Below are positions 1 to 3,902 of a stretch of 9,406 nucleotides of DNA, piece by piece (the stretch's first letter is position 1; every line of letters begins with the position of its first letter). The DNA comes from Bacteroidales bacterium (lineage in GTDB: Bacteria > Bacteroidota > Bacteroidia > Bacteroidales > P3). Location of the stretch: positions 1 through 9,406 of the forward strand of contig JAISVE010000172.1 of NCBI GenBank assembly GCA_031271725.1, written 5' to 3'. A program made the translations under genes and the position numbers. The notes under the pieces were generated by a model, which did not search any database, had not been told where the DNA came from, and saw nothing but the letters and a program-made list of their open reading frames with translations.

Positions 1-977
1 GCGTTCAGGAAAAGATACTTCGTATTTTCCGAAGTTGAAGCTGTAGTTGAAGTTGTAGAGTTCGCCTTGCCGGCAAACAAAATAGTCAGCGAAAGAGCGA
101 CTAAAACAAATGCAAAATATCGAGCACTACTCAATATCTTTGCCTGCTTTTTTAATGTTGTCATAATAATTCTCTGTTTTATGGGTGAATAATTAAATGA
201 ATTAACCAAGATAGGCTGTTTGCCTAAAATCTTTTGCAACAATAATTGAAAATACTGTGCGGTATTATTGCTGCTTTCCAAAGCACCTCTATCCGCCAAA
301 AATTCGTGATTCAGGCGCATTTCATGTCTTAACAGCCACACAAAAGGATTAAAAAATTGCACAACACAAATCAACTCCATCAAGACTAAATCCCAACTGT
401 GTTTTTGAACTATATGCACGTGTTCGTGTTTTAACACAACATTACGCTCGTTACTGTTATACCATGTTTCAGGCATAAAGGTCAAATGAAAAAATGAGAA
501 TGCAGTTGTAAAATTCGGACTTAATATAATAGTTGCTCCGTTTGCTTGGATACGTTTTCCGTTTTTGGCAATAATAGCCAAATGCAAAACTCCTGCAATA
601 AAACGAATCAACAAAAACAAAACAACAGCAGCATAAATAAGACCGACAATATCCCAAATTGAAATTGTGTTTTCAGCTATATTATCGGCGGCAGGACTTG
701 CCATTTCCGTTGCTACGACAGGCGTTGGCGTAGAAATAATATCTCGATAAAATACAGGATTTTCAACAGTGCTTGCAGTGATATTCATCGGCAATTGAAA
801 ACTCAGAAACGGCAGCATTATTGCAAACAGTAAAAATGCTAAAATTAAAAATCTCCTGCTTCGCAAATACGTATCGTTCCTTATCACTAACTTGTATAGT
901 AGATAAAACACAGCCAAAGATGCGGCTGACGGGAGCAAATACTCGCTCCACCATTCTGCAAGAAATATTGTATTCAT
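1..977 (-). CDS. M56 family (BlaR1/MecR1-like) membrane zinc metallopeptidase, C-terminus beyond window
   Basis: Reading the minus strand from the ATG at 977-975 gives 325 codons without a stop up to the window edge, so the 3' end is missing. The start MNTIFLAEWWSEYLLPSAAS leads into hydrophobic segments at about residues 13-27, 40-58, 108-132, 194-210 and 287-302. The zinc site is visible: HEHVH at 184-188 (HExxH) and the third ligand E225 in EFLAD, preceded by a conserved-looking NPFVWLLRHEMRLNHE stretch. In this family the protease senses a signal and triggers removal of its partner BlaI/MecI repressor. In Bacteroidota the target is often not a beta-lactamase, and the regulated gene is not seen here. 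The ATG overlaps the TGA of the repressor gene as ATGA, so the pair forms one translationally coupled operon. The last 20 residues seen are Thr/Ser-rich. Family assignment is firm; signal and target are unknown. Confidence 0.9.
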   Translation of the reverse strand, partial: MNTIFLAEWWSEYLLPSAASLAVFYLLYKLVIRNDTYLRSRRFLILAFLLFAIMLPFLSFQLPMNITASTVENPVFYRDIISTPTPVVATEMASPAADNIAENTISIWDIVGLIYAAVVLFLLIRFIAGVLHLAIIAKNGKRIQANGATIILSPNFTTAFSFFHLTFMPETWYNSNERNVVLKHEHVHIVQKHSWDLVLMELICVVQFFNPFVWLLRHEMRLNHEFLADRGALESSNNTAQYFQLLLQKILGKQPILVNSFNYSPIKQRIIMTTLKKQAKILSSARYFAFVLVALSLTILFAGKANSTTSTTASTSENTKYLFLN

Positions 978-1369
978 GATTTTTTATTTTTCAGTTTATT
1001 TAATAATTGTGTGATTTCATTAATCTCTTTTGGTTTAAGTTTGTGTTCTTCTACAAAAAAGTTAACCAGTCTTGAATATGAGTTTTGAAAATACGTACTG
1101 CTCAAACGGTTTATGGAGTTGGAGAGGTATTGCGATTGCGACACAATTGGAAAATATTGATGTGTTTTTCCAAAACTGCAATGTGCCACAAAGCCTTTCT
1201 TTTCTAAGATTCTTATAATTGTGGACACAGTGTTGTAGGCAGGCTTTGGATTCGGCATAAGTTCCAAAAGGTCATTTACAAATGCCTGCTCTTTTTCCCA
1301 AAGCAGTTGCATAATTTGTTCTTCGGCTTTGGTGAGTGTCAGGGAATCATCGAAATGTTTTTTTGCCAT
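974..1369 (-). CDS. BlaI/MecI/CopY-type penicillinase repressor homologue
   Basis: A 131-residue protein (139 if the upstream ATG at 1393 is used) with the typical opening LTKAEEQIMQLLWEKE. A winged-helix domain follows, with recognition-helix region AYNTVSTIIRILEKKGFV, then the wing HCSFGKTHQYFPIV. A helical C-terminal dimerisation part ends in a Lys-rich tail. Family members bind operator dyads as dimers and are inactivated by proteolysis that depends on a BlaR1-type partner, which is the next gene (4-base ATGA overlap). I prefer Met9 (MAKKHFDDSLTLTKAEE) because the promoter -7 box at 1414-1407 would leave only about 8 nt before the upstream ATG, and family members usually have a short lead before LTKAEE. 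Two dyads in the promoter suggest autorepression. Assignment is strong; the exact start is moderately sure. Confidence 0.93.
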   Translation of the reverse strand: MAKKHFDDSLTLTKAEEQIMQLLWEKEQAFVNDLLELMPNPKPAYNTVSTIIRILEKKGFVAHCSFGKTHQYFPIVSQSQYLSNSINRLSSTYFQNSYSRLVNFFVEEHKLKPKEINEITQLLNKLKNKKS

Positions 1370-1406
1370 GATGTTATTTTTTAGGTTTAACATAGATTTG
1401 ATATTG

Positions 1407-1437
1407 CAAATATATAACTAATTTTTTAGTTATGCAA
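1407..1437 (-). promoter_or_regulatory. Bacteroidota-type promoter of the BlaI-M56 operon
   Basis: On the minus strand TTG (1437-1435) is followed after 20 bp by TATATTTG (1414-1407). This is a perfect match to the Bacteroidota sigma-factor pattern TTG-N(17-23)-TAnnTTTG. Transcription should begin near 1400, giving the repressor Met9 start a leader of about 30 nt. A dyad fills the spacer and a second dyad covers the upstream side of the TTG, so repressor binding would directly block polymerase. Confidence 0.75.
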
Positions 1438-1451
1438 CTATTTTTTTAGTT
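1414..1451. promoter_or_regulatory. Two tandem dyads, probable BlaI-type operators
   Basis: AACTAATTTTTTAGTT (1416-1431) and AACTATTTTTTTAGTT (1436-1451) differ at one base and are spaced exactly 20 bp apart, about two helical turns. The first extends to an 8-bp perfect inverted repeat with a 4-nt spacer (1414-1421 / 1426-1433); the second has 5-bp arms. They sit over the spacer and upstream edge of the BlaI-M56 promoter. BlaI/MecI repressors are known to bind paired dyads in their own promoters. That these are the sites of this repressor is inferred from position and symmetry. Confidence 0.7.
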
Positions 1452-1563
1452 TTGGGTGTTCCCACTCGCCTGCGGCGAGCGGGCGGGCTATCGCTTCAAT
1501 CTTTTGCCTCTCGGCTACGCCTCGCTGCAAAAGGATTTCCACTCTATCCCTAACACAGTCCGG
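1449..1563. repeat. GC-rich structured intergenic repeat, full copy
   Basis: This block stands out from AT-rich surroundings and folds in parts. Hairpin one: CCC-a-CTCGCC / TGC / GGCGAG-c-GGG (1461-1483). Hairpin two: CTTTTGC (1501-1507) with GCAAAAG (1527-1533), with an inner GGC/GCC. An outer GTGTT (1456-1460) can pair AACAC (1552-1556), giving a three-way shape. The first 37 bp recur exactly at 3026-3062. Open frames cross it on both strands, but neither looks like a protein. From memory, similar blocks recur between genes in Bacteroidota; I cannot verify this here. Confidence 0.6.
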
Positions 1564-1642
1564 CGTAAAATCACGGTTAAATATATGATAAACAACGGAT
1601 TGATAAAAGAAAACTTGTCTTGGAAACGCAAACCCAGCAAGC

Positions 1643-1706
1643 AAACTTGCCAAATTTATATAAATTTAGCAACTAAACTTGCCAAATTTATATAAATTTG
1701 GCAAAT
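1643..1706. repeat. Two tandem 32-bp units, each holding a 26-bp palindrome
   Basis: Units at 1643-1674 and 1675-1706 match at 30 of 32 bases and abut with no gap. The second contains a perfect 26-bp palindrome at 1679-1704: TTGCCAAATTTAT followed by its exact reverse complement. The first (1647-1672) has one changed base. They lie upstream of, and touch, the -33 region of the plus-strand promoter box at 1724. They could be operators with a three-turn spacing, or hairpin-forming DNA. No T-tract follows, so they are not standard terminators. Confidence 0.75.
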
Positions 1707-1731
1707 AGAGTAATGTTTTTTCGTATATTTG
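1697..1731 (+). promoter_or_regulatory. Possible promoter of the DUF4143 ATPase gene
   Basis: TATATTTG at 1724-1731 is a perfect TAnnTTTG -7 box. A TTTG lies at 1697-1700, 23 bp upstream, at the long end of the accepted spacing, and is inside the second palindrome. Start near 1737 would give a leader of about 118 nt. A second perfect box, TATATTTG at 1847-1854, sits only one base before the ATG and would make a start-codon-proximal (leaderless) transcript, so it is less likely to be the main promoter. Confidence 0.4.
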
Positions 1732-1736
1732 TAAAA

Positions 1737-1863
1737 ACTTCCATCCACAATAATTAGAAATTTATTTGTATGAAACGAGCATTAACAGGTAGTTCGCCCG
1801 AAGTAATGAATATTGCATGCGACTTCCATACCTCCTTAATTAAAAATATATTTGTATGAAATG
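1737..1863 (+). repeat. Partly duplicated start region of the ATPase gene
   Basis: The segment 1737-1777 is repeated at 1822-1863, offset about 86 bp. Both begin ACTTCCAT. From TAATTA onward (1751-1777 against 1837-1863) 24 of 27 bases match, including TATTTGTATGAAA, so the real ATG (1856) has a duplicate at 1770. The two copies differ in the -7-like box: TTTATTTG in the first, a perfect TATATTTG in the second. Confidence 0.65.
1770..1859 (+). CDS. Possible 29-residue leader peptide upstream of the ATPase gene
   Basis: From the duplicated ATG at 1770 a short frame (start MKRALTGSSPEVMNIACDFH, end NIFV) runs to TGA at 1857-1859. It overlaps the ATPase ATG by the four bases ATGA. Such an overlap can couple translation, so this may be a leader. 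It may equally be a by-product of the duplication. I recognise no family, and nothing but the overlap supports it. Confidence 0.2.
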   Translation: MKRALTGSSPEVMNIACDFHTSLIKNIFV

Positions 1864-2995
1864 GATTGAACGTAAATTGGAAAAACAATTTTCAGAAGAA
1901 ATGCGTAAAGGGAAAGTGACAGTTCTTTATGGCGGAAGACGTGTTGGAAAGACGTCCTTAATAGAACGGTATCTGTCAAAACAAAAACATCTTAAATGTT
2001 TTTCGGGAACCGGAGATGACGCCGATTTGCGGAACATTTTATGTTCGGAAAGCTTAAGTACAATTAACATTGCATTTAAGGGATATGATGTTGTTTTTAT
2101 TGATGAGGCACAGCGTATTCCTAAAATAGGACAAGCGTTAAAATTACTTATAGACTCAAACCCTGAAATGAAAATTATAGCAAGCGGCTCTTCTTCATTT
2201 GAATTAGCTAATCGTATTGGCGAGCCGTTGACAGGACGGCAAAAAACATATTCATTATTTCCATTGTCTATAGACGAGCTGGTTTCAAATTTCGGAGCAA
2301 TGCCTGTTATACAAAACTTAAATCAATATCTGATTTACGGCAGCTATCCCGAAATTTTGACCTTGGATAATCAGCTTGCAAAAAAACAATATCTTACCGA
2401 ACTGAGAAATGCCTATTTATTCAAAGATATTTTGGAGTTGGAAAATATAAGAAATTCAGCAAAACTTGTTGACTTATTAAAACTTATAGCCTTTCAAATC
2501 GGGAATGAAGTATCTTTAAATGAGCTGTCTAAATCGCTGGGTATTGCAAAACAAACTGTGGAACGTTATTTGGATTTACTTGAAAAAACTTTTACTATTA
2601 TTCGTATTCGGGCATATTCTACAAATCAGCGAAAAGAAATTTCAAAATCTTCACGCTATTATTTTTGGGATAATGGCGTTAGAAATTCAATAATTCAAAA
2701 TTTTAACGACCCTTCTACACGTATGGATATGGGTATGTTATGGGAGAATTTTTGTTTTGTTGAACGTCTAAAAAAACAACATTATCAAAATATTTTTAGC
2801 AATACTTATTTTTGGCGAAGTTATGATCAGCAAGAAGTTGATATGATTGAGGAACGGGACGGCTCTCTTTTTGCATTTGAATTTAAATGGAATCCGAATA
2901 AAAAAGCCAAAGCACCCAAGGGTTTCGCGAAGCTCTATCCTGATGCAAAGTTTGAATGCATTTCTCCTGCAAACTTTTTAGAGTTTTTGAATTAG
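1856..2995 (+). CDS. DUF4143 family P-loop ATPase (COG1373 type)
   Basis: 379 residues, the usual full length for the family. Walker A is G26-GRRV-GKT33, preceded by the typical lead IERKLEKQF. Walker B is VVFIDEAQ (79-86). A sensor-like stretch IIASGSSSFEL is followed by GEPLTGRQKTYSLFPLSIDEL, which is characteristic of the family. About residues 218-250 form a helix-turn-helix-like segment (LNELSKSLGIAKQTVERYLD). The C-terminal DUF4143 part has YFWRSYDQQEVDMI with D329 and EFK (E342, K344), a PD-(D/E)xK nuclease-like pattern. The family is widespread but functionally undefined; binding of nucleic acid is an inference from the domains. It stands alone, divergent from the BlaI operon and convergent with the decayed RhuM gene. 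The start is fixed by the length before Walker A; its start region is duplicated 86 bp upstream. Confidence 0.93.
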   Translation: MKWIERKLEKQFSEEMRKGKVTVLYGGRRVGKTSLIERYLSKQKHLKCFSGTGDDADLRNILCSESLSTINIAFKGYDVVFIDEAQRIPKIGQALKLLIDSNPEMKIIASGSSSFELANRIGEPLTGRQKTYSLFPLSIDELVSNFGAMPVIQNLNQYLIYGSYPEILTLDNQLAKKQYLTELRNAYLFKDILELENIRNSAKLVDLLKLIAFQIGNEVSLNELSKSLGIAKQTVERYLDLLEKTFTIIRIRAYSTNQRKEISKSSRYYFWDNGVRNSIIQNFNDPSTRMDMGMLWENFCFVERLKKQHYQNIFSNTYFWRSYDQQEVDMIEERDGSLFAFEFKWNPNKKAKAPKGFAKLYPDAKFECISPANFLEFLN

Positions 2996-3025
2996 TGCAA
3001 TAAAATTACTTCTGATAAAAAACCT

Positions 3026-3062
3026 GTTTTGGGTGTTCCCACTCGCCTGCGGCGAGCGGGCG
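3026..3062. repeat. GC-rich structured repeat, partial second copy
   Basis: 37 bp identical to 1449-1485, including the hairpin CCC-a-CTCGCC / TGC / GGCGAG-c-GGG (3038-3060), after which the two copies diverge. It lies between the convergent ends of the ATPase gene and the RhuM remnant, where the hairpin may help stop transcription from both sides, although no clear T-tract follows. A small ACGG/CCGT hairpin follows at about 3074-3086. Confidence 0.7.
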
Positions 3063-3092
3063 AGGAGGAAGAAACGGTGAAGCCGTAACCAC

Positions 3093-3332
3093 TCATTTTA
3101 CCCGATAGCCAATAGAAAGGATTGCATCCAAATTATAAAATTGGGTATTGTAAATTTTCCCATCGTTGGCAGTATATTCCAAAATGGAATATACTGAATT
3201 TGACTCTAACTCACCTTTATCTATCCGAACTTCCAAATGTACGCTGTTGTTAGGTTGAAATAATACAATCTCGCCTGTGTTTGAGTTTTCACTACTCTTA
3301 ATAGTAATTTCTTGCATTTTGTCATTTGTCAT
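3093..3332 (-). pseudogene. Truncated RhuM-type (virulence RhuM family) protein remnant
   Basis: A 79-residue frame. Its N-terminus (NTGEIVLFQPNNSVHLEVRI) and its end (KIYNTQFYNLDAILSIGYRV) match, from memory, the N-terminal part of RhuM-family proteins, where a phrase of the type FYNLDxIISLGYRVxS is a hallmark. In the family a segment of about 30 residues of the type WLTQxQMAxLFxxxxxxIxxHIxNI lies between EVRx and GELxxxSV. Here EVRIDK runs straight into GELESNSV, so that DNA-binding-like segment is absent without a frameshift. Everything after GYRVK is lost as well: the stop falls about 30 bp from the GC-rich repeat, whereas full proteins are roughly 300 residues or more. I read it as an inactive remnant. 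A small functional protein is possible but less likely. Confidence 0.6.
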
Positions 3333-3352
3333 TTTCTTAATTTTTTATGTTT

Positions 3353-3380
3353 TATAGAGGAAACAATATACCCCTCTATA
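3353..3380. promoter_or_regulatory. 8-bp inverted repeat upstream of the RhuM remnant
   Basis: TATAGAGG (3353-3360) and CCTCTATA (3373-3380) are perfect reverse complements with a 12-nt spacer. They lie 21-48 bp upstream of the remnant's ATG (3332). The position would suit an operator. No TAnnTTTG box is present on the minus strand nearby, so this is only a weak call. Confidence 0.3.
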
Positions 3381-3557
3381 TATAAATAACGAATTCATTT
3401 CCGTTTTTACAATACCAGGGGTTAACTTGCTGATTAGTCGAGCTTTTACGTTTTGAGAAGTAGGCAGGCTTTCCGGGAAAATCTTGCATCTGCGTTCACT
3501 CCGATTACAACATTATTCTCTCCAAGCATTAACCCCAAGCAATAAAAATAGAAAGCA
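3381..3557. other. Gene-free intergenic stretch with no recognised content
   Basis: I see no convincing gene, RNA gene or element here. GGGGTTAA (3418-3425) and TTAACCCC (3530-3537) are 8-bp inverted repeats 104 bp apart, possibly chance. A 37-codon minus-strand frame (3489-3376) lacks start signals and family likeness. Confidence 0.4.
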
Positions 3558-3586
3558 TTGAAAAACAAATAAAATTCATACCTTTG
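3558..3586 (+). promoter_or_regulatory. Bacteroidota-type promoter for the leader / surface-protein transcript
   Basis: TTG (3558-3560), 18-bp spacer, then TACCTTTG (3579-3586), a perfect TAnnTTTG box. Transcription should start near 3592, about 310 nt before the surface-protein ATG at 3903. No other TAnnTTTG box appears between here and the gene, so the gene probably depends on this promoter and on read-through of the terminator at 3811-3841. Confidence 0.65.
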
Positions 3587-3689
3587 CAATTGAATTAAAA
3601 GTAAAAAACCAAATAAAAATATGAAATAAAAACAGGTGCTATATGCACAAAAATATGTTTTAATAGAAAAAGCATTTTAGTTTATCTTT

Positions 3690-3841
3690 CTGATAAAAAA
3701 TTTAGCGATTTAAGTAAAGGAGAATCTAAATTGAAATGCTCACGTTGTTTTTAAGCGTGAGCACTTTCAAATATTCTGTCCTTTACGGGTTACGCTAAAT
3801 ACCTTTATCAGCGGGATACGAGAAAGTATCACGCTTTTTTT
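3690..3841 (+). ncRNA. Rod-like structured leader or small RNA ending in an intrinsic terminator
   Basis: The segment 3690-3811 is a long imperfect inverted repeat. Paired arms from outside in: CTGATAAA (3690-3697) with TTTATCAG (3804-3811); TTTAGCG (3701-3707) with CGCTAAA (3793-3799); TAAAGGA (3715-3721) with TCCTTTA (3779-3785); GAAT (3722-3725) with ATTC (3773-3776). The apical hairpin pairs GAAA-TGCTCACG (3733-3744) with CGTGAGCA-c-TTTC (3756-3768). Two facing 7-nt loops form an internal bubble. The rod is followed at once by a terminator. Promoter, rod and terminator would make a discrete RNA of about 250 nt; equally, this is the 5' leader of the downstream gene. I could not match it to a known riboswitch or RNA family. 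A small mobile repeat is an alternative reading. Confidence 0.5.
3811..3841 (+). terminator. Intrinsic terminator inside the surface-protein leader
   Basis: Stem GCG-g-GATAC (3811-3819), loop GAGAAA (3820-3825), stem GTATC-a-CGC (3826-3834), followed by seven T (3835-3841). It is oriented for plus-strand transcripts and stands 62 bp before the ATG of the surface-protein gene. AAGCGTGA (3753-3760), part of the preceding hairpin, is the exact complement of TCACGCTT (3829-3836) in the terminator's 3' arm, so an alternative fold could prevent termination. Confidence 0.65.
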
Positions 3842-3902
3842 ATGCCTTTTCCAACCATTCCAAGCCATTCAAACTACATTATAAACCAAAAAATAAAAGC
3901 AA

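Noticed and set aside
469..954. Minus-strand frames at 469-657 and 763-954
   Set aside because: They lie in another frame of the M56 peptidase, which reads uninterrupted from 977 to the window edge with the zinc motif.
1438..1695. Open frames on both strands through the GC-rich block (minus 1438-1653, plus 1456-1695)
   Set aside because: They translate hairpin repeats, palindromes and operator dyads. No family likeness, and the block is a structured repeat with a second partial copy elsewhere.
3376..3489. 37-codon minus-strand frame MQDFPGKPAYFSKRK...
   Set aside because: No promoter box, no family likeness, isolated in a gene-free stretch.
3690..3811. Considered as 6S RNA because of the rod shape with a central bubble
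   Set aside because: It is short for 6S RNA and I cannot see the conserved sequence of that family; kept as an unassigned structured RNA.
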